DNA of 64,000 nucleotides from Youngiibacter fragilis 232.1. GTDB taxonomy: Bacteria; Bacillota; Clostridia; Clostridiales; Clostridiaceae. The position numbers and the translations under genes were made by a program. Positions 14,859 through 22,637 of this stretch are shown one piece after another. The DNA lies in contig NZ_AXUN02000179.1 in NCBI RefSeq assembly GCF_000495435.3, forward strand, positions 1-64,000, in the 5' to 3' direction. The notes under the pieces are model-generated. The model had not been told where the DNA came from, made no database searches, and worked only from the letters and a program-made list of their open reading frames with translations. The first letter of the stretch is position 1. Every line of letters starts with the position of its first letter.

Positions 14859-15282
14859 TCTTATTCTCCCTTCCAGCCAATACAGCATCTACAGCTCTAA
14901 GCGCTTTACGGTGAAGCTTTAGTACCCAGCTTACAGAATAATCAAGGTCATAAGCAATGTCTTCCCAAGGCTGATATGACAGGTAGCGTTTCTCAAGAAT
15001 CAGCCTGTATTCAATATTATTCACACCTTGGATGATCTCAATAATGTTAATCTTGCACTTTAGTAGTTTGGCGAGATCATCGTTCAAATTATTTTTAATA
15101 TCTATAATCTTACAGACAGCATCTGCCATATGAGATACTGATTTGCTAGGGTTGTTAGGCATTCCATTTATGGCCGAAGTACAGTTCATAGCCATATTCT
15201 CCAGGGATGCAACTTGCTCAAGCTTACTGTTTATTCTTTGATCCAATCGATATGCTTTACTAAGATATTCTTTAGCATTCAT
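14845..15282 (-). CDS. DUF1492 / ArpU-like regulator
   Basis: A 145-aa protein. Helical N-terminus (KEYLSKAYRLDQRINSKLEQV) and a C-terminal sigma-region-4-like helix-turn-helix: LILEKRYLSYQPWEDIAYDLDYSVSWVLKLHRKAL. This is the DUF1492 family, the ArpU-type late gene activator of Gram-positive phages. It lies at the end of the early operon just before the terminase genes, where a late-transcription switch is expected. It overlaps both neighbours by a few bases. Confidence 0.8.
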   Translation of the reverse strand: MNAKEYLSKAYRLDQRINSKLEQVASLENMAMNCTSAINGMPNNPSKSVSHMADAVCKIIDIKNNLNDDLAKLLKCKINIIEIIQGVNNIEYRLILEKRYLSYQPWEDIAYDLDYSVSWVLKLHRKALRAVDAVLAGRENKNGMA

Positions 15283-15500
15283 TGTTTGGCCTCCTCTTTA
15301 AGTTTTCGGATTAGTATCTCCGGTTCTACCGTGGTAAGTTCTCTATACCAATCAGAGTGGAAGAACCTCTCCACCTCGGCTTTTGTATATTTTGCAGATT
15401 CATGGCGTGGATGCTTCATCAGCTTCTTTAGTGCATCCCTATAGTCCTTGACGGCTTGTAAGACTATGGCGTTGGCTAAGTTTTCATACGGATCAATCAT
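15279..15500 (-). CDS. Small early protein of unknown function
   Basis: A 73-aa protein, MIDPYENLANAIVLQAVKDYRDALKK start. It is mostly helical and contains VERFFHSDWYRELT. Small proteins with this pattern, Y-R-x-A-x-x-x-L and F-F-x-S-D-W-Y, are common between the SNF2 helicase and DUF1492 genes of clostridial phages; no function is known to me. ATGA-type overlaps with both neighbours show it is a translated member of the operon. Confidence 0.7.
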   Translation of the reverse strand: MIDPYENLANAIVLQAVKDYRDALKKLMKHPRHESAKYTKAEVERFFHSDWYRELTTVEPEILIRKLKEEAKQ

Positions 15501-16854
15501 CGACTCACCTCCAGTTTTGCTTTTACTGCCTCAATCAAAGTTGCCTGAGTTTTTTCTTTTTTACTTAGTGCAGCCATAACATTTTCATCAATAGTGTCTC
15601 TAGCAATGATGTGATGAATGACAACCGTGTCGTTTTGCCCTTGCCTATAAAGACGGGCATTGGTTTGCTGATAGAGCTCCAAGGACCAGGTAAGACCAAA
15701 CCATATCAGGGTGGAACCACCACTCTGAAGATTAAGTCCATGTCCAGCACTTGCTGGATGAATAACAGCTACAGGAATCTCTCCTTCATTCCACTCTTCA
15801 ATGTCCTTTGATGACTTTAGCTGCCTTACAGGAAATCTCTTCTGGATGCGTTCCAGATCATGCTTGTACCAATAAGCCACAAGGACCGGTTTTCCGTTGG
15901 TCCCTTCAATTAAATCTTCAAGGGCATCAAGTTTTCTCTCATGAATAACATGTGCTTTGTTTTCACCATCATAGACAGCACCGTTTGCCATCTGCAGGAG
16001 TTTGCCAGAAAGCACTGCAGCATTTGCCGCATCAATCTCTTCCTCACCTAAACTTGCAACCATTTCATCTCTAAATTTTGAATAAATGCTCCACTCTTTC
16101 TCATTCAGATAAACATCTACTTCATTCATGATGCATTCTGGCATTTTGAGATAATCCGAAGACTTCATGGAAATCGTAATATCCGATATTTGGTTATAAA
16201 TTTTCTCTTCTGCTCCAGCCATAGGTTTATATGAAAAGATGATCTGACCATTGCGCTTATCCGGCGTGAAGTAAGCATTCCGGTAGTGAGTTATATACCT
16301 ACCGAGTCTTTGGCCTAAGTCCAGAATACGAAACTCTGCCCAGAGATCCATAAGTCCATTTGTTGAAGGCGTTCCAGTAAGTCCGACTATTCTTTTCACT
16401 TTGGGCCTTACTTTCAGAAGGCTTTTAAAGCGCTTTGCTCCATAGGACTTAAAAGAAGATAACTCATCAACGACAACCATATCAAAGTCAAAGGGTACAC
16501 CGCTTTTGTTTACAAGCCAATCTATATTTTCACGATTGATGATATAAAGGGTGGCTCTTTTCATAAGGGCATCTATTCTCTCTTTTTCAGTTCCAACAGC
16601 CACTGAGTAAGATAAGCCCTTTAGATGATCCCATTTTTTAATTTCAGAAGGCCAAGTATCCCTTGCCACTCTTAAAGGGGCTATAATCAATACTTTTCTG
16701 ATTTCGAACCGATCAAGGCATAGACTGTAAATAGACGACAAGGTTATAACGGTTTTACCAAGACCTAACCCATGTCCAAAAACAGTGCTGATATCTCATT
16801 CTTATCGATATAGTCGATACAAAATTTCTGATAGTCATACGCTTTGAACATCAT
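15497..16854 (-). pseudogene. SNF2/DEAD-type helicase, frameshifted in Walker A
   Basis: The gene starts at ATG 16854 (MMFKAYDYQKFCIDYID) with an aggaggtg site, overlapping the HNH stop. It reads 29 aa up to LFLDMG and then meets TAG (16765-16767). The helicase resumes in another frame as GKTVITLSSIYSL and continues to the end: VVVDELSSFKSYGAKRFK (motif II), VGLTGTPSTNGLMD (motif III), SAGHGLNL and TNARLYRQGQ (motifs V and VI). The break falls inside the P-loop DMGLGKT. The sequence fits a 5-bp insertion (taggt) into an original ggt ctt ggt. The 414-aa distal frame lacks a complete Walker A motif, so it should be inactive unless the ribosome shifts. A sequencing error cannot be excluded. Confidence 0.75.
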
Positions 16855-17360
16855 AAGGGCATCACCTCCTCTATCACCTTCGAAGGTATTTCTCCTTTAT
16901 CAAAAAACTTTCTAATCTGAGCGTGATATCTCATATGATCTGAACTTGAAGAGAAAACCATTAAGTTATCAGGATCATTATTTCTTCGATTGCCATCAAT
17001 GTGATGCACAACTTCATTCTTGTTTAATTTTCTACCAAGTTTCTGTTCTGCCACCACCCTATGAGCATGTCTCCCATAATATTTTGTATATGTTTTTCCT
17101 TCACCTGTACCTAGCCTAGCTTTTCTCATTTTTGCTCTCATCTCTTTTGTCATTTTTGTGGGGTTTAACTCGCGATTTAACTCTGAGAGATGAACTGACA
17201 TATTTGTATAGTCTTTGAGTTCATGATATCCAGTAGGGTTTATACTTTTATTGCTAAAATCAGATAAACACTTGCGAGAACAAAAATTATGCTTTTTTAT
17301 TTGTGATGGGTATTTATAAGTTTCTTTACCACACCAATTACATTTCATTTTTGATTTCAT
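16851..17360 (-). CDS. HNH endonuclease with zinc finger (homing type)
   Basis: A 169-aa protein starting at ATG 17360 (MKSKMKCNWCGKETYKYPS) behind ggagggg. N-terminal zinc finger (CNWCG, then NFCSRKC), basic middle (MTKEMRAKMRKARLG), and an HNH core at the end: HRVVAEQKLGRKLNKNEVVHHIDGNRRNNDPDNLMVF. Such stand-alone HNH genes are often homing endonucleases and move between phage genomes. It sits between VRR-NUC and the helicase gene, overlapping both, so it is well adapted to the operon. The homing role is inferred. Confidence 0.85.
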   Translation of the reverse strand: MKSKMKCNWCGKETYKYPSQIKKHNFCSRKCLSDFSNKSINPTGYHELKDYTNMSVHLSELNRELNPTKMTKEMRAKMRKARLGTGEGKTYTKYYGRHAHRVVAEQKLGRKLNKNEVVHHIDGNRRNNDPDNLMVFSSSSDHMRYHAQIRKFFDKGEIPSKVIEEVMPL

Positions 17361-17622
17361 CAAGCACCCCTCCAATCTGCTCTATCCCATCAATGCAGTA
17401 GACTAAAAACCCTAACGCTTCCAGTTGCCTTTTTCGCTTTACTTGTATTGGACGCATCTTTTTTCCCGGTGCCTTTAATTCAATAAAGGCGATTCTTCCC
17501 ATAGGTAAAAGTACAATGCGGTCTGGCACACCATCTAACCCCGGACTTACAAACTTTGGTGCAATTCCTCCCAGCTCTTTCACTGCTTTCACCAGTTTTT
17601 GCTCTATATATTTTTCAGTCAC
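17338..17622 (-). CDS. VRR-NUC domain nuclease
   Basis: A 94-aa protein. GTG start at 17622 (VTEKYIEQKLVKAVKEL) fits gggagg eight bases upstream. The single VRR-NUC domain has GLDGVPDRIVLLP (metal-binding Asp) and the catalytic IAFIELKAPGKK. This family cuts Holliday junctions or flaps and often sits next to the SNF2 helicase in clostridial phages. The gene is complete and compact, overlapping the following HNH gene by 23 bases. Confidence 0.88.
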   Translation of the reverse strand: MTEKYIEQKLVKAVKELGGIAPKFVSPGLDGVPDRIVLLPMGRIAFIELKAPGKKMRPIQVKRKRQLEALGFLVYCIDGIEQIGGVLDEIKNEM

Positions 17623-17645
17623 TTGTTTACCTCCCATCTGACACA

Positions 17646-17772
17646 GGAACACAAAATCACAAGCATTTCCCTATATTTACTAACGCGCGTGTACATGCAC
17701 AGGTATCTACTATCTACTTTTAAGAAAAAGCATTTTTAATATAAGGGAAAATCTTGTGTTGTGTTGTGTTCC
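17646..17772. repeat. Large imperfect inverted repeat between vapE and VRR-NUC
   Basis: The left arm from 17646 (GGAACACAA, ACAAG, TTTCCCTATAT) matches the reverse complement of the right arm ending at 17772 (ATATAAGGGAAAA, CTTGTGTT, GTGTTCC). About 60 bp lie between, including GCGCGTGTACATGC. The right arm contains three GTGTT units in tandem. It fills the only sizeable gap in this operon and directly follows the primase gene. Possible roles are an origin or an RNA structure controlling the nuclease genes. Confidence 0.5.
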
Positions 17773-20121
17773 CTATTCACCATAATGATAAAGTCGCTGC
17801 CTGCCATAAATCGGCAAACGCTTAATACTGCTGGTTCGTTCCCAACCTGGAATCTGCGCCATGAGTGCTGCGATCTGATAACTATCAGTAGTCTTTAATT
17901 CTGGAAGATTACGATTGAAGCATTCACACCAAATCTCAGCATTGCTTACAGAGGTTCGCGTAACAGTTCCTGTATGCTTAGCGCCTCCGAATTCGCAACC
18001 GCTTAGGTAATTTCTTCGGGCAAATAAATCCATACTGTCCCAGTCATCTGGAAGCAGTGTATTCAAGTACTCTTCCACCATACCAACACGCTCGTCAGCC
18101 TCCATGGCACCTTTCTGCGCCTTTTCCGCCTCTTCTAAAACATCACCTTCGAGATACAGTTTTTCACCAGAGTTCCATATTTCTTTTGCTTCAGCCCAGA
18201 ACTGCTGTCTATATCCTTCTGTAAAATTCCAGGTCTTTTTCTGCTTTTTCTGATGCACCTTGATGATCCAAAAGCGGCGGTTACCGGTAATGTCGCGTAA
18301 ATATCCACGCTCGCCATTTACTGTTGCAATGACGATGCACTGCCTTGGATGGCTTTCTACCACTCTGCCGTAGGACGGTCTGTACTTATCATCTGAGGTA
18401 GAGAGGAAGGCTTTCACTTTTTCAATGTCCGCTTTCTTCATTCCAGCAAGCTCACCGATTTCAACTACCCAGAACCCCTGGAGTTTTTCAGCACCCGACT
18501 TGTCGTCCATATCCGTAAGGGATAGGGTTTCAGAGTAAAAATCTGCTGTTACCAGGTCTTTTAAAATTGTGCTTTTGCCAATACCCTGATCGCCATCCAG
18601 CACTGGAACGCAGTCAAACTTAATACCAGGGACATATATCCGCGCAACCGCCGCTGCAAAGGTCTTTCTAGTCACTGTGCGTATATATTCGGTATCATCC
18701 GCCTGGAGATATTTGATGAACACATCTTCCACACGCTTTACCCCATCCCATGTAGGAAGGGAATCAAGATAATCCCTTATGGGATGGAAACGCCTATCAT
18801 CAGCAACTTTGGTAAATGCAACATCATGGTTTCTGCTTGAAAACGGAAGGTAGCGAATATCCATAATTGACTTAAGCTGGGCTGTATCGGCATCTCTCCA
18901 AAACACATTACCTTCCGGCCTTTCCCATGGAAGCGGTCCAGTGACCTGGATACGGTTTGATAGCTCGTTGAATGCAAAATTCTTAAAATCCGGATCATGA
19001 TTAAGGATAAGGTTTAAGTTGTACACGCTGTTTTCGAGCACTTGACTTCGAGGCTGATATTTCAGTTTTTCTTTCCAGTTGTCACCAATATCCGTAAAGT
19101 CCGCTTCAGCTTCTGCAAGTTTCTCGTTGGTAGCAAAGACCTTCACCTCATCAATCTTCATGACAAAATCACACATGCTTTTGAAGGACTTCTTATCATC
19201 GTCATCACCAAACTTATGAATACGGACGATGTCAAAGGCATTACATAATTTAAGGTATGCAGGATCCTTGGCATGATGGCTGTATACAAATTTCCCACCA
19301 TCCTTGATTTCAACACCGGCCATACTGCTTGACTCTATAAAATGATAGCGGGCCTCATTTTCTGTTGGCTCGTATACATCTGACAAAAACGCATCGATTG
19401 CTTTTGTTACAGGAAAGTAGACTCTATTGAAAAGCCCGACAACACCCTCCTTATCAAGAGGATCCTGTACCTTCTGATGCGATACTGTATTTGCCTTGCT
19501 CTCCCTGGATGAAGTCGGAAGTCTTGTAGGATCAGTCCATTCAGGATGAGCTGTTAGAATATCATCTGGATTAAGCCAATCCTTATCCAATTCCTTATAG
19601 ATGAAGTTTCCATTGGATGGCGTACTGGGCCAGTACATAAGCTGGTTTGGGAGATAAGAGCATTCATCGAAATAATCCATGCCGAGCATCTGTGCGAGAT
19701 ATCTTGAAACTGCTACAAACTCTTCTGGTGATACATCTCTTGTAAGAGGCAAGATAATGCGGACCCTTGGATTCTCATCAGTACTGCTATGAGTGGAGTA
19801 TAGAACTGAGGTATACTGGGCATTCGATTCATAGTTTTCAAGAAACTCTTTATTAATGCGATCACCATCTAAGGCAATCATTGAGCGGAGCTCCACAGTG
19901 TCGATTTTCCTGCGACCGCCTTTTAATACCCCTGCAACAAAACCACCATGATCTTTTGCATCATCCTTTTGGGATTTGCTGAATTTGGCATATTCTTCTG
20001 CTGATTCCGTTGTCCGGATTGGAGTCTTCAACCTATCTTTTAGCTCATCAAATGTGATTTCTTTGTTGACCCACTTCTTTGCCTGTCGGCTGTTCCCGTA
20101 GGCAATGGCTAGTTTTCTCAA
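17773..20121 (-). CDS. VapE-type primase/helicase
   Basis: A 782-aa replication protein. TTG start at 20121 (LRKLAIAYGNSRQAKKW) fits gggagg upstream. The N-terminal half is a primase-like domain (MIALDGDRINKEFLENY, STHSSTDENPRVRIILPLTRD) and the C-terminal half a VirE-family superfamily 3-like ATPase with VLDGDQGIGKSTILKDLV (Walker A), WVVEIGELAGM (Walker B) and RRFWIIKV. It probably opens the origin and primes phage DNA synthesis. It is about the usual length for the clostridial phage family. Confidence 0.88.
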   Translation of the reverse strand: MRKLAIAYGNSRQAKKWVNKEITFDELKDRLKTPIRTTESAEEYAKFSKSQKDDAKDHGGFVAGVLKGGRRKIDTVELRSMIALDGDRINKEFLENYESNAQYTSVLYSTHSSTDENPRVRIILPLTRDVSPEEFVAVSRYLAQMLGMDYFDECSYLPNQLMYWPSTPSNGNFIYKELDKDWLNPDDILTAHPEWTDPTRLPTSSRESKANTVSHQKVQDPLDKEGVVGLFNRVYFPVTKAIDAFLSDVYEPTENEARYHFIESSSMAGVEIKDGGKFVYSHHAKDPAYLKLCNAFDIVRIHKFGDDDDKKSFKSMCDFVMKIDEVKVFATNEKLAEAEADFTDIGDNWKEKLKYQPRSQVLENSVYNLNLILNHDPDFKNFAFNELSNRIQVTGPLPWERPEGNVFWRDADTAQLKSIMDIRYLPFSSRNHDVAFTKVADDRRFHPIRDYLDSLPTWDGVKRVEDVFIKYLQADDTEYIRTVTRKTFAAAVARIYVPGIKFDCVPVLDGDQGIGKSTILKDLVTADFYSETLSLTDMDDKSGAEKLQGFWVVEIGELAGMKKADIEKVKAFLSTSDDKYRPSYGRVVESHPRQCIVIATVNGERGYLRDITGNRRFWIIKVHQKKQKKTWNFTEGYRQQFWAEAKEIWNSGEKLYLEGDVLEEAEKAQKGAMEADERVGMVEEYLNTLLPDDWDSMDLFARRNYLSGCEFGGAKHTGTVTRTSVSNAEIWCECFNRNLPELKTTDSYQIAALMAQIPGWERTSSIKRLPIYGRQRLYHYGE

Positions 20122-20122
20122 T

Positions 20123-20194
20123 TTAATAACCTCCCTTCGTACGAGGTCTTTCTCCGTGTTCAAATCTGGCCTGTATTGCTCTTACTCTTTTCAT
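20123..20194 (-). CDS. Tiny 23-aa early peptide
   Basis: ATG at 20194 with gaggtg upstream, coding MKRVRAIQARFEHGERPRTK and three more residues, then TAA. Its ATG overlaps the TGA of the DUF4406 gene, and its stop ends two bases before the TTG of vapE. It fits exactly between two genes with start-stop coupling, which suggests it is translated. It is strongly basic. A role as a leader peptide that sets vapE translation is possible; none is known. Confidence 0.5.
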   Translation of the reverse strand: MKRVRAIQARFEHGERPRTKGGY

Positions 20195-20625
20195 AAGGAG
20201 TTCACCTCTTCGAATTCTTTATTGAAGTATCTGATCGGCTGTCTACGCTTCTTAGCCTTTTCAATTTCAATACTCATCCCTTTTGAAATGACATCACCGA
20301 GTACCCACACTTCCTGGCATTTGCCCATGAGGATGATGTCCATGAAAATTGCCAGGTCGCGTTCTTTTTCATTGTTATCATTCATAAACTGTGGAAACAT
20401 AAGATGTGGAGCCAGTGGAATGTTCCCTTTCTCTAATGCAAACCGGCAGAAGTCCTGCGCTCGCTTTATATTGCCTTCGGTGTTCCCACTAAAAGGGGAA
20501 CAAATATAGACAAGAGGCTTGAAGGCAGGTTTTGACGCTGCCTTTTCCTCTCGAGTGACGTTACTTAGTGCTTCATATGGAGTAGGGTCATAGTATCCTT
20601 CAGGATTGAATTTATTTATGCTCAT
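20191..20625 (-). CDS. DUF4406 / nucleoside deoxyribosyltransferase-like protein
   Basis: A 144-aa protein. ATG 20625 (MSINKFNPEGYYDPTPYEAL) chosen for ggagg. The core PLVYICSPFSGNTEGNIKRAQDFCRFAL, IPLAPHLMFPQFM and CQEVWVLGDVISKGMSIEIEKAKK follows the DUF4406 pattern, related to nucleoside 2-deoxyribosyltransferases. It may act on nucleotides or nucleotide signals; phage roles are not settled. It overlaps the upstream zinc-ribbon gene by 14 bases. Confidence 0.82.
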   Translation of the reverse strand: MSINKFNPEGYYDPTPYEALSNVTREEKAASKPAFKPLVYICSPFSGNTEGNIKRAQDFCRFALEKGNIPLAPHLMFPQFMNDNNEKERDLAIFMDIILMGKCQEVWVLGDVISKGMSIEIEKAKKRRQPIRYFNKEFEEVNSL

Positions 20626-20833
20626 AGTACCGTCCTCCACTCTTGACCTTTTTACTGCATTCATCACAGAAAACTGCTGTACCATAAAGGTCACTCTCAC
20701 CATCACTTAAAATTTCAGCAATATCTACTGACACCTCTGATCCACACATTGGGCAGTGGGTAAATACATTCTCATCTGTTATTTCAATGGATATCTCCAT
20801 GGAATCATTCAATCTTTCTTTCACATAAAACAT
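20612..20833 (-). CDS. Small zinc-ribbon protein
   Basis: A 73-aa protein with two CxxC knuckles, FTHCPMCGSEVSVDI and VFCDECSKKVK, spaced to bind one zinc. It starts MFYVKERLNDSMEISIE. Nothing else identifies it; similar small zinc-ribbon proteins occur widely in phage early regions and may bind nucleic acid or RNA polymerase. It overlaps the DUF4406 start. Confidence 0.7.
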   Translation of the reverse strand: MFYVKERLNDSMEISIEITDENVFTHCPMCGSEVSVDIAEILSDGESDLYGTAVFCDECSKKVKSGGRYYEHK

Positions 20834-20845
20834 TGTTGTAACCCC

Positions 20846-21508
20846 CTAATTTTTTTCTGATTTGGTTTTGTACCACTCCAGATGACGCTTGCGCTGCTGA
20901 TAATCTGGAACAGCCACTAACAAGCCAACATCTACTTTTTGTAATGTGTCAAGCATCGTAATCTGCTCCTCAGACAAATAAGGCCTGATGCTTTTTCCTT
21001 TTTCAATGCCGTTTGCTAATCTGAACTGCTTTGCAGTCATTCCAACTACGATGCGATTTAACATATCGCATTCATTACTGAAGTGATATGGCTTGGGATT
21101 TTCATGAAGTAACTTTATGTTGGCGGTTAATAGTGGAAACTCTTGTCTTGCAGAAACAAGCGTTTTAATGAAGCACTCCATCTCATTGAACCTACGAATG
21201 TAAAGCTCTTTGAATTTCATTGCTTTTTGTCCCGAGTATCCCATCACCAGCATCGTGAACCCATCGCGAGTCATGAAATAACAAGGTAGCTTTCTGCCAG
21301 TACTGTCCTTATAAGAATCAGCCTTAAAGTTTGAATGGATGAAATTATCACTCAACCCAGATTTGGGGGCAGTGATTTTTCTAATGTCTCGGATAACATG
21401 GTCATGACGTTTTTCAAAGAACTCTGCCACAAACAAACTATCCACTCTTGCCGTATCATTGGTGTCGGCAAATACACCATATTGGTCCTTAGGTATTAAT
21501 TCTCTCAT
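20846..21508 (-). CDS. Rha-family phage regulatory protein
   Basis: A 220-aa protein. N-terminal Rha/pRha domain, with SLFVAEFFEKRHDHVIRDIRKI, YFMTRDGFTMLVMGYSGQKAM and KFKELYIRRFNEME, the hallmark of this family. The C-terminal half (NECDMLNRIVVGMTAKQFRLANGIEKG) resembles phage ORF6C-type domains. Rha proteins influence phage growth depending on host factors such as IHF. It lies near the start of the early operon. Confidence 0.87.
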   Translation of the reverse strand: MRELIPKDQYGVFADTNDTARVDSLFVAEFFEKRHDHVIRDIRKITAPKSGLSDNFIHSNFKADSYKDSTGRKLPCYFMTRDGFTMLVMGYSGQKAMKFKELYIRRFNEMECFIKTLVSARQEFPLLTANIKLLHENPKPYHFSNECDMLNRIVVGMTAKQFRLANGIEKGKSIRPYLSEEQITMLDTLQKVDVGLLVAVPDYQQRKRHLEWYKTKSEKN

Positions 21509-21572
21509 CAGAATTACCTCCTTAAATTTTTTGAAGGTCTTGACCCTTCTAAGTGGTAGCCACAGGAGAAGG

Positions 21573-22145
21573 TCAAATCTGACGATTCTGATATTCTTCT
21601 TGTAATTTTTTTGTTGCTCTCTTTAATTTCTGGGTGATGTTATTCTCATCTGCACCTATGGAGTTGGCATATTCACGTATTGGGATTCCGTCGATACGAA
21701 CTGCAATAAAGGCCTCTGCCCATTCTGGTTTCTTGGCAAGAGTTTTGCGGATCCAATCGCAAATGGCCTCGCATTCATAATCTCTACTGAGTGTTTCATC
21801 ATCGGAGGTTGTACAGAGATAATCCATAATGTTAAAGGACTCATCATCTGGTTCACCTTGGATAAATCCCCTCTTGCCATTTGATTTTTTCATCTTGGGA
21901 TTAGGGTCAATCCGCCTAGTTTCCCTCCGCCAACCGTTATATTCTTTGGAGTTCAACAGGTCAAACATCTCTTGTACTGTTTGACAACGCTTGACTTCTT
22001 CTTTCTTCTCAGGCTTAGCCTCCGAAAGACGCTGCTCATAGTCGATGTCCAGCATTACGCTGTAATCTCCATCTGGAATTTCAATTGTGGTGTAGTTCTT
22101 GTGACCGTTTTTGATGTTTTCTTCATACAGTACTTTAATTTTCAT
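21573..22145 (-). CDS. Sigma-70-like phage protein
   Basis: A 190-aa protein and the first gene of the early operon. It has a beta-rich start (MKIKVLYEENIKNGHKN, IEIPDGDYSVML) and a C-terminal sigma-region-4-like part: IRKTLAKKPEWAEAFIAVRIDGIPIREYANSIGADENNITQKLKRATKKL. Proteins of this pattern are annotated as sigma-like factors in clostridial prophages and ICEs. It could direct RNA polymerase to phage promoters. It follows a leader with a terminator hairpin at 22185-22218. Confidence 0.65.
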   Translation of the reverse strand: MKIKVLYEENIKNGHKNYTTIEIPDGDYSVMLDIDYEQRLSEAKPEKKEEVKRCQTVQEMFDLLNSKEYNGWRRETRRIDPNPKMKKSNGKRGFIQGEPDDESFNIMDYLCTTSDDETLSRDYECEAICDWIRKTLAKKPEWAEAFIAVRIDGIPIREYANSIGADENNITQKLKRATKKLQEEYQNRQI

Positions 22146-22184
22146 TTTGTACTCCTTTCCGTCCTGGCATTGACGGCGGAATAC

Positions 22185-22218
22185 AAAAAGAGCCTGTGGA
22201 GAAGATGACCACAGACTC
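22185..22218 (-). terminator. Terminator hairpin in the early-operon leader
   Basis: On the minus strand GAGTCTGTGG, loop TCATCTTCT, CCACAGGCTC, then TTTTTG. Ten pairs with one G-U. It lies upstream of the first early gene start (22145), so transcripts would stop here unless antitermination or an alternative fold occurs. Confidence 0.65.
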
Positions 22219-22335
22219 CGCTTGTCCTAAAAATGGGCACACGAAATCACGGTGGGTGCATCCTCATTCCAAATACAGTCTTTATCACTGTATTCTGAAC
22301 TCTTATGCATCCCGCCGTCCGTATGCGCACTAGGA
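22219..22335 (-). ncRNA. Possible structured leader RNA of the early operon
   Basis: Just ahead of the leader terminator the sequence can fold: a perfect 8-bp hairpin AATACAGT/ACTGTATT (22271-22293), enclosed by GGTGGGTGCAT pairing imperfectly with ATGCATCCCGCC. With the terminator it would form a short three-hairpin RNA of about 150 nt. It could be an attenuator or a free small RNA. I do not recognise the family. Confidence 0.35.
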
Positions 22336-22406
22336 CATTGAGATTTTATTGAGATAGCATGATTGCTTATCTATTAAAAATGTAACATGAAATATTTTTT
22401 GAAAAT

Positions 22407-22421
22407 GGACATGCAATGTCC
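22407..22421. promoter_or_regulatory. 15-bp palindromic operator candidate 1
   Basis: GGACATGCAATGTCC, arms of six bases around GCA. It lies upstream of the early operon leader. A second site of equal length and the same outer arms is at 22604-22618, and a half site (GGACATT) is at 22333. Confidence 0.5.
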
Positions 22422-22441
22422 TCAAAATCTATGCAAACAAA

Positions 22442-22501
22442 AAAACGCCGGAGTCATCTATTTCTGCCTCTTATAGGCTTCATAGATAACTCCGGCGTTT
22501 T
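22442..22501. terminator. Strong bidirectional terminator
   Basis: AAAACGCCGGAGTCATCTAT (22442-22461) pairs with ATAGATAACTCCGGCGTTTT (22482-22501) with one mismatch over 20 positions; A and T runs flank both sides, the longer U run being on the minus strand. It ends the ImmA-type gene transcript before the early promoter region. Confidence 0.85.
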
Positions 22502-22603
22502 GCTCCTCGATTGGTTAAGGGGCAGTTTACAGTAGTTCTGTTTTTGGGATATATAAAAACAGACCGTATTTTGCTAAAGGTCTGCTTAGATTTCTTATAG
22601 ACT

Positions 22604-22618
22604 GGACACACCATGTCC
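22604..22618. promoter_or_regulatory. 15-bp palindromic operator candidate 2
   Basis: GGACACACCATGTCC, arms GGACA/TGTCC as in site 1, same total length. It lies 20 bp past the stop of the ImmA-type gene. Two like sites on either side of the terminator suggest a repressor-bound loop or simply paired operators. Confidence 0.4.
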
Positions 22619-22637
22619 GATTTTTAGATAAAAAATT

